A stretch of 64,000 nucleotides of DNA, from positions 1-64,000 of the forward strand of contig JAQFVV010007213.1 in NCBI GenBank assembly GCA_028023455.1, read 5' to 3'. Position numbers and translations under genes: made by a program. Positions 35,106-48,655 of this stretch are shown here, one piece after another. The DNA is from Epiperipatus broadwayi (Eukaryota > Onychophora > Udeonychophora > Euonychophora > Peripatidae). How positions within the stretch are numbered: position 1 is the first letter of the stretch; each line of letters starts with the position of its first letter. The notes beneath the pieces are model-generated. The model was not told the DNA's origin and made no database searches. It saw nothing but the letters and a program-made list of their open reading frames with translations.

Positions 35106-35950
35106 GATTATGATTTATTATATTGTGGGAGATGTGAACTACTATTTTCCACATCTTAAAGTGCTGCTGTCATAATAGTTAATTAGAATGTTTTAAGTAT
35201 AATATATATAATAATTAAATGTGTTACAAAAATACAATGTTTTTTTTAAATATTGCAAAAGAATTATTTTTCCCTCCAAAGTATTGCTAAATTCTTTCAT
35301 AAATAATGTTCATATAATTTCACAACAATACAATTAATTGTCTAAGATTGCCATTATGTAATTTTAATTGCATCATTGTTCTCGTGAATATTATTTCAAC
35401 ATTTAAATATTTTCAATATAATACCTCGAAGAAAGTCTTAGAAAATATTGCAAGATTTTACATTATTGTTCGGCTTTAATATGAAACAGGAAGTTGAAAT
35501 ACCATTTACGACAATCAATTTTTAATTGTATTTACAAATTTGCTGTAAGGAAAGAAAAATTAAATTATTTCTCGACAATTTGTAATTATAATTAAAACTT
35601 TTGTTTTATATATATATAAAACGTATAAAAGTTAATTAGGTAATACTTATGCTGAATATCAGTGTTAAATAATGAGGAGAAAAGGCTATTGTTGCTAAAG
35701 TGCTTTTATATTATTTTATAGAAAAACTGTCGTGAGGCTTTATACAGTAATAAATAATAATCCATTTGTGAATTAACCCAACACTGACCTTAAAGAAATG
35801 GCATGAGTCTCACCATTACATATTTAATTATTACATAAATAAAACACCAGCTTAAATAATAGTAAAAAAAAAAGTAAATATAATTTCTTAATTAAATAAT
35901 TTTGCAAATAAAATAGTATACAATTGCAAATCTATTAGAAGAAACTTGAC
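35106..35950. other. AT-rich stretch without recognised features
   Basis: A short (AT)n lies near 35608-35618. Otherwise nothing was recognised. Confidence 0.5.
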
Positions 35951-35954
35951 ATAT

Positions 35955-36265
35955 TTTTACTGAAGGTTTGTGATGATGGTGTTTTAGTTGTATTTATTGT
36001 TTGGACTATTTCTACATGTAATATGAGTACTGAATGTCTTTAGAAACTATTAACATTATTTAAATATTCCAAATACCTTCAACTGTTAGTAATAGCACAT
36101 CAAACTGGGTAGTATATGCACAATGTTTTGAGTACATTATCCCTCTCTTCTTCAGGTATTGCTGGCCTGACCAGTGACAATACTAGTATGGGAATCAAAC
36201 CTGAACTCTTAGATTCTTGAGTATTGAATTTTAAGGTAATGTTCTAACCAAATGATATTGTGAAT
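35955..36265 (-). mobile_element. Solo PLE terminal block with tRNA-like head
   Basis: On the minus strand it starts with 'ggttagaacattacc' (A-box-like). About 45 bases later comes 'aggtttgattccc' (B box), then 'cactggtcaggccagcaa', CTGAAGA (complement of 36149-36155), a possible GAG/CTC stem, and AAAAC where a hammerhead would need GAAAC. It continues to 'aaccttcag' at 35970. The same block follows the PLE C-terminus at 10275 and 47935. Either this is the PLE's terminal repeat left as a solo copy, or a tRNA-derived SINE that shares the PLE tail. The anticodon-like loop 'cttaaaatt' would fit a leucine tRNA origin. Confidence 0.65.
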
Positions 36266-36269
36266 TCAA

Positions 36270-39200
36270 CATTATACTTGAAGAATTTCAACTGGATGTA
36301 TTATCATTAATATTCTAATCAAACCTGCCACACTTCTACAAAATGAATAACTTGTAGAAAACTCTGTTATTAATGAAAATAGTAAATCATTTTGTCTATA
36401 AATTCAAGATATTCATTTCTTCTATTTTTTCCTAGTATTTATTATTTAATTCCTATAAACTAGTAACAGAAAATAACACAGTTATATGTTGTTTTTAACA
36501 ATTAAACCTGGGTTGTTACCATTAAAATTCAATACATAAAATGTTCTTGTAGCAGCAGTACAAGATTAAAATTTATTCAGTTTTATCAAGAATGCTACTA
36601 TATTCCTCTCAAAATTAGTCATTATATATATATTAAGGAAATGACAAGCAATAACATGATCAACTGTGATTCTTTTTGTTTGGTTATAATACTGTATTGT
36701 CTGGTTACTCATATTATCTAGCATATGGATCAAAATATAGCATAGATACATTATATTAAAATACCATTATTAATTTATTAGATTTTTTAGCTTTATAAAG
36801 TCTTCAGTACCCCAAAATATCAACATTCATTATTAGTAGACATTCATAAATAAATATAATTATTTTAATTCCAGAAACAAAATGCAATTATGCCCACATA
36901 TACAACATGATTGTTGTTTTTTTTTATAGGAAATGTTTTTTTAAGGCTTTTACTCAATTGGAGCTCTCCATTATACTATATTCTCAGCTATATTCTATCA
37001 TTGAAGAAAATTAATATGCCACTTTTTAGGAATGCACCTAAGATAATACTGAATAGCAGCTATCTTAACTAAAAAAGTGCTTAAGCTTATTGCAAAATAT
37101 TTTTTTAGAAAGTCTGCTACCATTTATTCATTTCATACAACTAATCCAATGAGTAGAATCATATCCAGAAAGCTGAAAAACATATTTATTAAACTTCTGA
37201 TTTTTTCATCATATTTTTAAAATGTTACAGATCATACTTTAAATGAATTTTTTCATTAATGTTGCATTAAATCAATAAGAAATCTTTATCTCATTTTCAT
37301 ACTCTAAATTAACAAAACACCAGTCCAATATACAACTAATTTGGTTGATGTAAATATAACTTTTCACTTGTTAAATGCAAAAGCAACACATCAGTTTCTG
37401 GGGGGGGGGGATCTCTACATCTAACTCTGTCTTTCCATCTAAGATAATTATCAATATATTTAAGCTATTTCACCATCTTAAATTAATAATCTTCCAATCT
37501 AAAAATTGCAGAGGTCTTTTTTCCAATATTACCTGAAAATGTACATAAGATTTTTGAATATCAATTACCAAATCAAAATCATATTGGTTACATTTAAAAT
37601 GTTAAAAACATGCAAATGATTACTATTTTAATTAGACAAACTAATGCTATTATTGAATTAGTGCAAATATGAAACCATGAAGGGAAATTTCATCTTTAAT
37701 AGTTTGCTGTTAGTTTGCCTCCTTTTTTTAAACACAAATCATGACTTAATTTTGAAGGAGATTCTTAACTTATTCTGTAATTAATTTTTAAAGATGTGTG
37801 TTAGTGAATTGAAATTAATAAAGACTTTAATAAATCTTAATATATTTTAAACTTTGCTTAGTATTTTCCTGAAGGATTGTGACAATGGTATATCATATAT
37901 TAATAATGCTTTTTTATTGTATATAGAACTGCATAATATGCATACATTTTGTTATAAATTTATGTAATTTCAAATATTGCCATAAATAATTTTGATAAAA
38001 GACATATTAAACATATATAAATGACATATTTTCTTGAATTTTTTTTGCATGACAACAAAAACAATGTCTATAGTACTTATTTTCTAGAACCACAGTGAAT
38101 CTGGGGGTAATGATTCATCTATGACTGAAAGCAAGCTATGCTATAAAATTCTTGAAAGTACATTTACTGCAATAGATAACAACAATATTTCATGATAGTG
38201 CCTATACAATTTTTTAATTTTATAAATTGGAACAATAAAAATATCTTTAAGATTAAATGGCTCATGTTATACATTGTAAAAAATTCCAATAGTTTGGAAA
38301 TAATACTTTACTATCACATTTTAAAACTTCTGGTATTTTATTGAGATAGAGTTTTTTACATTTTTAAATAAAAAAGTTTTAATTCCATTAAGCTGGATAA
38401 TATCCTCTAAGTATAAATGAATAAGTAGACTAGATATATTATTATACCTTTTAACAATCATTGAATTTTTGCCTTTAAATCCCTATATCACTTATAAAGC
38501 TTAATATTGTCTATAATTTGTTCCATTATATATAGAAAATTTACTTTGAATAATTTTCATCTTACTGTAATTGTTTGAATTTTTATTATTTCCGTAATTG
38601 AATGCCATTAAAAACACTCTTACACAGCTGTACTTTCACCCATATCAATTAAATTCCTTTTGACTAAAAATTCACTATTTTGCTGATGATAACATTTTTT
38701 TTTTATGTTTGTCTTTCATTTTATATTTAGGAATCATATTAGATCACAAAATAGCTTTTTTTATTATTTTTTGTTATCAAAGATCAGATTGATGAAAAGT
38801 AAAGTTTATCAAATTTTTCTGACTCTCACAATGTATTTTTTATTTAAAAATTATCTAATACTTTAAAAAAAATAGTATTTTTATTAATTTTGAAAAACTT
38901 ATTGTACTCAGTTGTTATAATTTTTTGATTATTTTTAAGTTCTTTTAGACAATAGATATAAAATAAAAAAAATCTTATTTTATTTTGTAAATTAATTTAA
39001 ATATAATGCCTTAATAGAGAAAAACAAAGATATGAGGGAATACCCCAAAATAACCAGAATTTTAAAATAAAAAAAATTCTAATTTATTTTTAAGTGTTAT
39101 AAGCTTAATCTCTTTCAAACTATTAATCATTTGATGCAATATACTGGTCTAAATGAGTTTTTTATTTAAAGCAGTCGGAAACACTTGTAAAGTGATGCTT

Positions 39201-41755
39201 TTTAACATCAGCAATGTTTTTTTTCACTAATTCTAAGTCTGCAAAAAGAGAGAGAGTCATTTTTCACTTCAGAGATTAAAAAAATGCACAACATGAGATT
39301 GCAAGAATATGGCTGTTAGATAAGCTGGATTATGTTGAATTTAATTAAAAAGTGTTTTGACACTTTGTTGGGATAAAGTTTGTATTGTTTACTTTGCCAC
39401 AAAGTGGGGCATTTGCATTTTGCCACATTATTAACATGTTTCAGAACTTGCAGATAAAATGCCTGACTGTTATGAATTATATCTAAAACAAAAATATCAT
39501 TTGCATTAAAAAAAAATCAGTGTTGTTTTGATTTTGGACTTCACTTGCAAAGCTTTTTAGGGTTGTGATGAATTTCACAATTTAATTAAATCACTCATAA
39601 ACTTGTGTTTTTATGAGAATCAGGTTACAGTTCCCTGACATTTTCTGAAAACAAAAGCAGAATTTCACATTGTTTGACCTTTTCAGTTATAAAAAATTAG
39701 GAAAATACCCAAAGAGCAATTTACAAAAAAATGTGGTACATGGCACCACAATTTCACATGGCAGATTGATGCAGAAGAGTTCCTGCAAGCAATGAATAAT
39801 TAACTGCAGAAGCATATACTACAACAGGCACACAAATCAATGAATGATTTCAGTTATATTTAAGTCCCCCATTATATATCTGGATCATTTGTAATCAGCT
39901 CCAATTTATCCATTAGATACTATAAAATTGTTTAGAACCCATAAAGAAGTTTTAATATTTTATTAAAAATTTTGTTGAAAACGTTCAAAACCACAATAAG
40001 TTTTATAACAAAATAAGTTTTTAGCAAAATAATGATCAACTTGAACATAAGTATAAGAAAAATAAGTGCTATTTTTATTCATCACTAAAATATGATGTAT
40101 GAATGTAAATAATAATGTTAAATATTATTATTAATATTATGATTTTACAAAAATTACCCTCACAAAGATAATAGAGATAAGAACCACAAAAATGTTTTTT
40201 AGAAGTATTTTTAATTTAAATACAAAAGATTATTTTTAAACAATAAAAAATCCAAAATATTTAAATAATTCATGCAGTATAGTGAAATATTTCAAAGCAT
40301 ATTCAGAATCAGAAAAATGAGAAGACATTCAGACGTATGAATGACCTACTTTTTAAAATTTTAATACAATTATAATAAGTAACGAGTTTTATTTAGTAAG
40401 AATACTCAAAATTTTTGTTATCAAACTAAGCAAATTTTCAAGCATATTTTTTGTAAAATTCTTATATCATTCGGCATTGTAATACTTTTCTGTTACTTCA
40501 TTTATAAATTTTTAAACATAAACTTAATATGTGTAAAACTAAACAAATGTTAAAAATTTATTATGCAATAATAATAACAAAAAATGGAAAGAACAAGAAA
40601 TATAGATATATTTTTAATAAAAGTAAATAAGATTTTTCATTATTAATAATAGCCATTGTAAATTATTATAGCTACCCTAACTCCAGAGGGGGAAAAAGAA
40701 GCACAGAGTAAGTTTGAATGACTATGCCAAGTAATTTGTAAATGCCATATACGCATATATCAAAGATTAGTAGTTCCTTTAGCTCTTTTTTGGAAATGAT
40801 ATGAAACTAGCATTTAACCGCTTCTTCAGTCTTTTTTTTTTTCTTCTAAAAGATTTAAACACATTAGCTTATAATTCTAAATTTTATCTTAAAATTAAGA
40901 TTAAATCAATTTTAAAAGTCAAGTTATTTATCTATTCTGATACAATAAATATGTAAAATAACATTTTAAGTGATTTTTTTAAATCTTTATTTTATAATTA
41001 AAAAAATTCTACAGAAGCATATAAAGATCTTTTCGATATTTAATTCCAAAACTTTTTAAAAATATATTTATTTAATTGAACTGTGCTTTTCAATTGTCAT
41101 AAGTTTATGACTTATAATTCTTGTTATATCTTTATTTTTAAACTCGGGCTAGCTTAAACACATAAATAGGACTTAAATAATATGACATAAGAAAACTAAT
41201 AATCCTCATAAAGTAGCTGAAATAGCTAAATTTCAGTCAAACCAATTAGTGATTGATTATTGGCACATTAAATCAATTAAGACCAGATGCCAAAACTTGA
41301 CATTGGAAGAAATATAAATGAAGTTTAGGTTAAAGCAGATGACATTCAAATAAATCAATTCCAAAGTAATGCAGTTAAGTTAAAGTGTGATTTTATTTAT
41401 ATATGTGAGTGTGTTTATACATATTAATATATGTGTATTTAGATAGATTTTATAATAAAATACTCAATATATATATATACGTATATGTGTACGTTTTTTG
41501 ATCATATGCTGTAGTTATTTAAATTATCTATAAAAAAAAAAAAAAAACACGGATCTTTTTAATTAAAACAGATCAACTCGATTTATTTTCTAATTTTTTA
41601 AATAGCTATTAAATTTAAATGAAACTAGAAAAAAATCTAATCTGCCACTTTGAAATAACATTTAATCGTTATTAAATATTTTATTTACAACTCTATACTC
41701 GTTTTTAAACTCTAACATATTTTATTAACCAACTTTATATTATTAATTCATATTA
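36270..41755. other. Long AT-rich stretch without recognised genes
   Basis: Read on both strands, with no coding motif found. Landmarks are an 11-base G run at 37400-37410, a purine run 'aaaaagagagagag' at about 39244, and a less AT-rich patch at 39350-39860 without readable frames. A CTGAAGA at 40823-40829 (minus) has a possible AGC/GCU stem but no GAAA. (AT)n lies at 41466-41480 and a 15-base A run near 41534. The minus-strand 61-codon frame 36566-36751 has no known motif. Confidence 0.45.
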
Positions 41756-41759
41756 TAAA

Positions 41760-42290
41760 CCAATAATCATAGAATTAAACTTGGTTGGAGTGCTTTTGGT
41801 AGAAATAACTTGATATTAAAAGGAAATATGCCTATGTGTTTGAAAAGAAAGGTTTTTAACAAATGAGTTTTACCAGTTCTTACTTATGGATCTGAGACTT
41901 GGACACTTAATAGAAGATCAATACAGAGACTTCAGACCACTCAAAGAAGTATGGAGAGAGGTATGTTGGGAGTAACAAGAAGAGATTGAAAACGCAATGT
42001 ATGGGTAAGAGAACAAACAGGTGTTACTGACCTCATTGAAAAAATTAAAAGATTGAAGTGGAGTTGGGCTGGACATATTGCTAGAAGAGATGATAATAGA
42101 TGGACAATTGAAATTTTAAACTGGATTCCAAGAGATTGTAAAAGACCCAGAAGGAGACCACATGTAAGGTGGATGGATGAAATAAGAAAATGTGTAGGGG
42201 TGATGTGGAGAAGAGAAGCTAAAGATCGGAGAAGATGGATTAAACTTGGAGAGACCTTCATCCTGCAGTGGATTGATAATGGTTGATAAT
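41760..42290 (+). mobile_element. LINE C 3' part, best-preserved copy
   Basis: The C-terminal quarter of a non-LTR retrotransposon ORF2 is readable on the plus strand. The order is LGWSAFGRNNLILKGNMP, CLKRKVFN, a stop in place of Gln or Cys, VLPVLTYGSETWTLNRRS, IQRLQTTQRSMERGMLGVT, RRD, stop, KRNVWVREQTGVTDLIEKI, then the open tail described below. The TYGSETWTL and KWSWAGHIAR motifs are characteristic of a LINE group often annotated as endonuclease-reverse transcriptase or craniofacial development protein 2-like in arthropods and other invertebrates. Only two or three in-frame stops are present in about 530 bp, so it is relatively young. It ends just after the stop with a short 'gatgatgatgatga' tail. 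Confidence 0.88.
42053..42286 (+). pseudogene. LINE C ORF2 C-terminus (77 codons open)
   Basis: This fragment reads KWSWAGHIARRDDNRWTIEI, then LNWIPRDCKRPRRRPHVRW, MDEIRKCVGVMWRREAKDR, RRWIKLGETFILQWIDNG and a natural stop. The whole C-terminal signature of the family (WAGH..R, PRD.KRP.GRP..RW.DEI, A.DR..W..LGE.F..QW) is intact, with Arg for Gly in GRP. The Met at 42053 lies inside the domain and is not a real start; the frame opens upstream to the stop in RRD-stop. Antisense frames over it (41941-42336 and 42116-42385, minus) are shadows. Confidence 0.88.
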
Positions 42291-42529
42291 GATGATGATG
42301 ATGAACTAATTTTACTACGACTTTTGTAAATTTCAATTGTTCCTACAATTTTTATATAACTACTAATCTCAACAATATAAATCATTTCTTTTTTTATAAT
42401 TCAGTACCTATATAGACTACTTGCAGTTGTCTTAGCAACATGTGTTTATGTATTAAGGAGATATAATTTTGAAATTTTTTAACAAAATTTAGAAAGACTT
42501 CAAATCTTTATGAATTCACTATCTCATCA

Positions 42530-42810
42530 AATCTGTAAGTTATTAAAACTTTGGCTTGGATTTATTGTTTTTTTTAAACTCTGATTTTATAGCTGTATTT
42601 TTATATTGGACTATTTCCATCATCTAATATGTGTGTTGAATGTCTTTAGAAAAGTCTAATTTTTAGTTAAATATTCCAAATGCATTCAACTGTTAGTAAT
42701 ATCACAGCAAACAAATGTTAGTAATATCACATCGAACAGGGTAGTATATGCACTAACTGTTAGTAATATCACAGCAAACAGGTTAGTATATGCACCAACC
42801 TTCAGAAAAA
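42530..42810 (-). mobile_element. PLE terminal block fragment with internal triplication
   Basis: 'ttggactatttccatcatct', 'gaatgtctttagaaaa' and 'aactgttagtaat' match the PLE terminal block at 35970-36100. The tRNA-like head is missing. 'tgttagtaatatcaca' occurs three times (about 42690, 42716 and 42757), a small local amplification absent from the other copies. Confidence 0.7.
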
Positions 42811-42814
42811 CACT

Positions 42815-45595
42815 CTGATTTTATAGTTCTGTTTATGTTCACAAAAATCTTCATCTGACTGCATTTATTAGAAGACAATTTGTCACTACTTGACAAAAAT
42901 ATATTTTTATGTTGATTAATAGAGTACATACAATATGTATGTATTCTAACCCTTTTATAAGAATGAAGTTTTCAATTCAATTTTCCACTTTTTATTATTT
43001 TAATATAAATTAATTCTTAACATACCGACTATATATTTATATATGTTTGAGCTATGTTATATTATATTGTCATTTTTAGTAAAATACAATGGAAATATTA
43101 TTTATACATAGATCTAAAATAATTATTCAAATAATTGACAATCAGATTTAATGTAAATTTATGAGTCTCTGAAGAAATCTGAAACTATTAATAGTAAAAA
43201 AATAGTTTTAGAAGTGCAAAAATAATTATTAATATAAAAATTGAATTAAACAAGTGGAGAAAAATTATTAAGAATGAATTTCAAAGACATAATGATAATA
43301 ATCACCAAACACCCAGCTAAAGCAGCTCTACACTTTACTGTCATCTAGTAATCTCTGATTTTTCCTCAAGCTTAAACTAAGTGGAGAGTTGTTTTTGTTA
43401 CACATGGATAAGATACATTAATTTATTTTTAGCTAGATTAAAGATCATAATACTAACATGTATTTTTTTATAATATTGAAAAAAGATTAATTAATCAAAA
43501 TTTTTTACTAATGAAATGAATAATAAAATGTTTATTATGAATATCAATGATAATGCTGTAAGAAATAATAATAAAGAATATAGTACAAATAAAAACTTTC
43601 AATTTGCATTAAACATGCAGATATTAGCAAAATTATCAGTCTTAATAATTTGACGACAATAGGACAATCTTTCAACATCTGACTGTAATGTGATCTTGGT
43701 TATCAAGTTAAAAATCAGTCACTGCACCTTGAATAAAGTTAGAATAAATTTAGAGATTAAAAGCTAAAAAAAGCATGATTATGATAGTAACCAAATGGCT
43801 TCTGATTTAATGATAAAGTTGTTGTAATAGATGAGATCACAATACATGGAGTTTAAAATATGCTTGAATGCCAATCTTGTAAAATATAATGGTAATAAAA
43901 ATATATGACCTAGTATTAGATAAAGATGATTATAAAAAAATGCAACTTGAAGACATTTTTATTTTAATTTGAAAACTGATAGATAGCATCTTGTGACTTA
44001 ATTAAAGACAGTTATTTAATATAAATTAAAAACTAATAATAACTAGTTGAATTTTGAAAATAACTACAGTAATTCAAATATAAAAAAATCTTTTTATTAC
44101 ACATTTCAAGACTAATGTGCATATTAATAAGATGCAAAATATGTGTTTATGCAAAAGTAGAAAAAGAAAAAGTGGCAAGAAAGATATATGCCTAGTTTTT
44201 ACAAAAGGAAAGTAAAAGTAAATGTCATTTAAAAATATTAATAAATTTTGAAAATAATTCAGAATTGAAAAAGATAAATAATAATATGTAAAAAATCAGC
44301 TAAATGAAAAAAAAAAGCCAATTTTTTTTATTAAATTTCTCTTTAAATGATCTTTTGGAAAGACCTGATTTCAAGTGGAAAATTAGAAACACTTTTTTTT
44401 GAGTCGGTTACTGAATTATTAAGTTGCCTAATATTAAGTAAAGTAAAGAATATTCAGGAATGAAAAAAAAACCCAACTTATAATCCTAAACTTGACTGCC
44501 ATCTACATTTTCCAACTTTTTGTTTAACATCCATATTAGTCAACTTGGAAATTGGAATGTTTATTTATCATATCTCTGCATTCTATTTTATCTCATATCA
44601 AACTTAAAAGTTCATATGCTTATTTCTAAATTTATAGACTGTCAGTTATAAGTTTATCAACTCTAGTAAATCCAAATAAGGTTAATAATTGGTCAGAATA
44701 AAATAATTAGATCAATGATGATATAGAAAGTAGACATTTAAATAATTAAAGTTAGTAGATGTTTTTAAAAGTTTAGTTGATTAAGGAATGATTTTAATAC
44801 AAAATTCCATATAAAGTTTTATAAAGCTTGATGAATATTTCCTTTGCAGAAATCGTTTTTGCTAATTAAAACAATATATATAAAGAGCTGTAATCATGAG
44901 AAAAAATGACTTAATCTATGAATATTAAAAAAATATTTTTATGTGTTAAAATATTTGATTCCATCAAAATCTATGCTTATTTGTAAAACCTTGCTCTCCT
45001 TTTAGAAATCTGTATTAAAATGTATTTTTTTCAAAATAAAAAAAGAGGGAAAAAATTCTATATTTAAATGTTTTTTATTATTGTTAATACAAGAATTTGA
45101 AATTTTAATTTTTTTAAATTAATAACCAAAACCATAAATTATTTACATAATTTTTGACAACCAAAGTTTTAGTTACAGCATTGGTTTTGACTATCTAGCT
45201 TCCATATGAAAATCTAATTCTAAACAAGAAAGTCTCATAAAATGTGTTAATGCATGTGGACAAATGGGTGAAATTTCTTCAACTTTTCTTATTGGAAAAA
45301 TATATGAAAGATAAAATTTTACTCCTATATTTATATTTTATAGATTTTGAGTTGTTTAAAGCTTGTTAGAATTAGTATTTTAGTGCATTAATGCTATAAT
45401 TTTAGCTTATTTGATAACAGTATTGAGGAGATAGATCCCTTATTGTAAAGTTTTGGATAAAGATGTTCACCTTTTTTAGAGTTAAAAGTGTTTATTATAT
45501 ATTTGAGATGTTTATCTTCTTAATATTTAATGTCATAATTACTTCTTTACTGTGGGAAATTTTTACTTTGAAGTATATGTGTATATAGTAGATAA
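42815..45595. other. AT-rich stretch without recognised features
   Basis: 'gcaccttgaataaagttag' near 43725 resembles 'gcaccttgaattagatg' near 14200, so a low-copy repeat may be shared with that region. No gene or RNA is supported. Confidence 0.45.
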
Positions 45596-45868
45596 GCACT
45601 TTTTTTATTTATTTTAAAAATATTTGTTGATAGCAAATTGTATACAAATTTTAACAGGTATACAATAGAATAAATTTAAGTTACATAGGCAAATATATAT
45701 CAAAACTAATACTCCAATAAAAAATGATGCAAATTTAAAGGCTGTAGAATTTTATATGGTATACATGATTTATTTATACATCTAATTAAAAATTGTTTTA
45801 AAGGCTAAGCTTCCATGGGATGTTAATAATATTAAGTCATTTTTCTAATATTATTCATTATTGATTAC

Positions 45869-45976
45869 TTATTAATGGCAACTGCCTATGTCTGTTGATG
45901 AGATATATATCAAAATTCATTCTTATTAATGGCAACTGCCTATGTCTGTTGATGAGATATATATCAAAATTCATTC
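45869..45976. repeat. Perfect 54-bp tandem duplication
   Basis: Bases 45869-45922 are repeated exactly at 45923-45976 (begins 'ttattaatggcaactgcc'). It is a recent local duplication within the LINE B 3' region. Confidence 0.95.
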
Positions 45977-46701
45977 TTAAATATTACACAACTATAATGG
46001 CAAAACTGATTTTTTCAATGGATTAGATATTATTCATATATTGATAATTTCAGATATTTATTTTCAAGATTGAAAGCTGTTGGGGAGTGTTAATAATAAA
46101 GTTTAAGCTATGAGAATTCATAATTGAGGTAGATTGTAGATTGCCAGGTTTAGTTTATATTCTTAGTTAAATATTTGAGAGAGTACGAGTTCAACCATTC
46201 CTTCTTATTTATTTTTAATACATTGTATTTCTTATTGTTAATTGTCATAGAGTTGTATGCAAGATTATAGATTACCAGGTTTTGTTTTTGATGTCTCTGA
46301 GAAAAAAAATGAGAGTATAAGTTGAACCATTTCTTGAGTACATTGTATTCCTTTTTGTCAAATATCTTGGAATAGCATGCAAGTCACATAATTTTTAGGT
46401 ATAAACAATTCCATTATAAAACTGAAAGTATTTTAAACCAACTGCTTGGGGTACACTTATAAAACTTGAATAGACATAGAGATAGAAAGTATGAACAAGA
46501 TTAAAAAAACATGTAACATTTCTTCTGGATAATTATTGCACAAAACACACATGGCTTCAAGACTTAACTTGAATTAGTTATTGAAAAATATTTTAGATGG
46601 AATTATATTTTATAATAAATTAAGCAAATACTAATGAGCACAAGGGTTTTAAAACTTGATTAGAGTTTTAGCAGTAGGTTGGCCATAAATGTCTGAATGT
46701 T

Positions 46702-47052
46702 CTAAGACATATTGCTTAAATCTCTAAATGATATGTCAACAAAAGATTTTATGTTATATTGATGTAATAGATCATCATGCTCAGTAGTATGATTTGTGAA
46801 AAACTCTGCCTGATTTATGAAAGTGAAACAAACAATGATATTGGAGAGAGAAGTATTGTGATAATATAAGTATACCAATAGATTTTTGACTCTAATGCAA
46901 GTTATAAAAGATTTGGGACATATCAAATTGAGACTTCCTTTGCAGATGGTAAAGCATGTGGTTCTGATTGATAAAAGATGTAAAAATGAGCCCCATATAA
47001 AAGCATTTTTTACAAATACAAGGTTAGCATAGGTGATGTTAAATAGATGCAT
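46702..47052 (-). pseudogene. LINE B ORF2 C-terminal fragment (116 codons open)
   Basis: This is the longest open frame in LINE B. It includes KGSLNLICPKSFITCIRVKN, a region after the RT thumb that is shared with copy 1 (RRLNLICHKSFVTYIKAK, 25899-26084) and with the duplicated segment at 47215-47460. Because three copies keep the same frame, this is the true reading frame and not chance. The Met start is internal and no catalytic residue lies here. A stop ends it before the CCHC finger. Confidence 0.75.
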
Positions 47053-47934
47053 CCATGGGCTATAGTAGACAAATATTATACTAAGAATACCAGACTTTCA
47101 CAATAGAATATAACATTTTTGAGTAGAATGCTTTTATTTTCATATTAAATGCATTCATAATGAGACTTATCATGTGATGGCTTAAAACTTGAATAGAGTT
47201 TTATCAACAAAGTCTTCCATAGATGTCTGAATTTTCTTAACCATATTGTTTAAATTTCTAAATGATATGTCAACAAAAGATTCTGTTATATTAGTCTAAT
47301 AGAATAGAATGATCAGTAGCATAATTTGTGAAAAATGACTGCCTGACTTATGAAAGTGAAACAAACAATGATATTGGAAAAGGAAGCATTGGATTAATAT
47401 AAGTATCCCAATATATATTTTGGCTCTAATGCAAGTTACAAAAGATTTGGTGCATATCAAATTTGGGTTCTTCTTTGAAGATGGGAAAGCATGTGGTTAT
47501 GATTAACAAAAGATGTGAAAATGAGCCCCAGATTAGTGTCTTTTTTTACAGGTATAAGCCATCAAGGTTGATGTTAAATCATCACATCCATAGGCTATAG
47601 TATGCAAGTATTATGCTAGGAATACCAGTCACTTTCTAGACTTTCTCAATGAAATATAGCATTTTTGAGCAGAATGCTTTCATTTTTATATCAAATGCAT
47701 TCATGATGAGAATGATCATGTGATGGCTAATTAATATCAAGACTTGTTGCACTGTTATTGGTGTATACAACATATATCAAATGAAATATTAATTTTTTTG
47801 ATAGTATTAGAATTTGATCATGTTTCCAAGTATATTTGAAATGTTGTGCTTTTGAACTTTCTGAATGAACTTCATACTTGATTTTTTTTTATTCACATGT
47901 TCTCTTATGTAATGACAAGGCAATTAAAGGAGTG

Positions 47935-48425
47935 TTTGCCTGAGGAATTGTGATATTGATATTTTAATAGTAATTATATATTGAACTATTTTCATAATTT
48001 AATATTAAATATTGAATGTCTTTAGACAAATTCAAACTTTATTTAATACACAGGTTAGCATATAACACAATATTTTGCATGATATTATTTTTTTTTTCAG
48101 ATATTTCTGATCTGACTACTAACAGTATTAGGATGGGAGTTGGTATTTGTACTTTTAGATTTATGAACATAGAGTTTAAGACAATATTCCAGTAATCTGA
48201 GTCATTCTGTCAAAGACAACTGTCAGTAGAAAATTCATATACTTATATGTAAGGGAAGATCATCTTTACTTCTCCACTTTTTCTTCAGAGCAATAATAAC
48301 TAGTGGCTTCCAGACATTATGTATTATTTATACTAGGTTAATTTAAAAGCTTAATTGTCATAGCCATGTGAGCAGCTTCTTTGAGTTTTCTTTCTTGTTC
48401 TTTATCTCTTTATTCAATATTTTTA
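47935..48425 (-). mobile_element. PLE relic P2, C-terminus and terminal block
   Basis: Minus strand: the frame near 48420-48250 contains WKPLVIIALKKKWRSKD, homologous to the C-terminus of P1. It is followed by 'cagtagaaaattcatat' and the terminal block (48240-47935), with a decayed tRNA-like head and tail 'caattcctcagg'. Unlike P1 it has no HHR insertion, which shows the empty site ('aaaattcatatacttatat' in place of the A element). Confidence 0.72.
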
Positions 48426-48431
48426 TAATAT

Positions 48432-48655
48432 CACACTACAAGAAATTCTAATAAATTTACAAAATCTAAACTTGAAATGCTGAAAAACCAAAAACTGCAT
48501 TTACAAAATATCTTGTGAATGTGAAAGAATGTATTTTTGGGAGTCATCCAATTAAAAAGTGATTGAAAGAGCACAAACTGATAATTAGGAAAGAGAAAAT
48601 AGACATATCTAAAGTAGCAGATGATGTATGCACCAATGAACAAATGTTGGATTGG
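48432..48655 (+). pseudogene. PLE GIY-YIG endonuclease relic P2, inverted
   Basis: On the plus strand, ITLQEILINLQNLNLKC leads via a stop to KTKNCIYKISCECERMYFWE, SSN, stop, KVIERAQTDN. It aligns with P1 (NTLQGILIST, NCTYGTPCKCG, YIGETSRLIEEQLTEHP). Gly of the YxGE motif is Trp here and several stops are present. It faces the opposite way to the C-terminus at 48250-48420, so an inversion or two independent fragments meet near 48428. The 112-codon minus-strand frame over this region is a shadow. Confidence 0.72.

Larger units (their letters stand above)
45600..47760 (-). mobile_element. LINE B, copy 2, with duplicated C-terminal segment
   Basis: Minus strand, same family as 25140-28060. The C-terminal finger CVLCNNYPEEMLHVF (about 46555-46510) keeps the Tyr that is a stop in copy 1. 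The KGSLNLICPKSFITCIRV region lies at 46702-47052. A second, diverged version of 46650-47110 follows at 47170-47640, in the same orientation. The 3' end matches copy 1 near 45610 ('agaataaatttaagttacat'). RT and endonuclease regions are absent, so it is 5'-truncated. Confidence 0.8.

Noticed and set aside
40804-40840. CTGAAGA with possible AGC/GCU stem on the minus strand, looking like a hammerhead
   Set aside because: After the stem the sequence reads AGUUUC; GAAA is not present on this strand and no stem I was found.
41941-42385. 131- and 89-codon minus-strand open frames
   Set aside because: Antisense to the LINE C C-terminus, whose plus-strand reading has clear family motifs; Ser/His/Leu-rich shadow composition.
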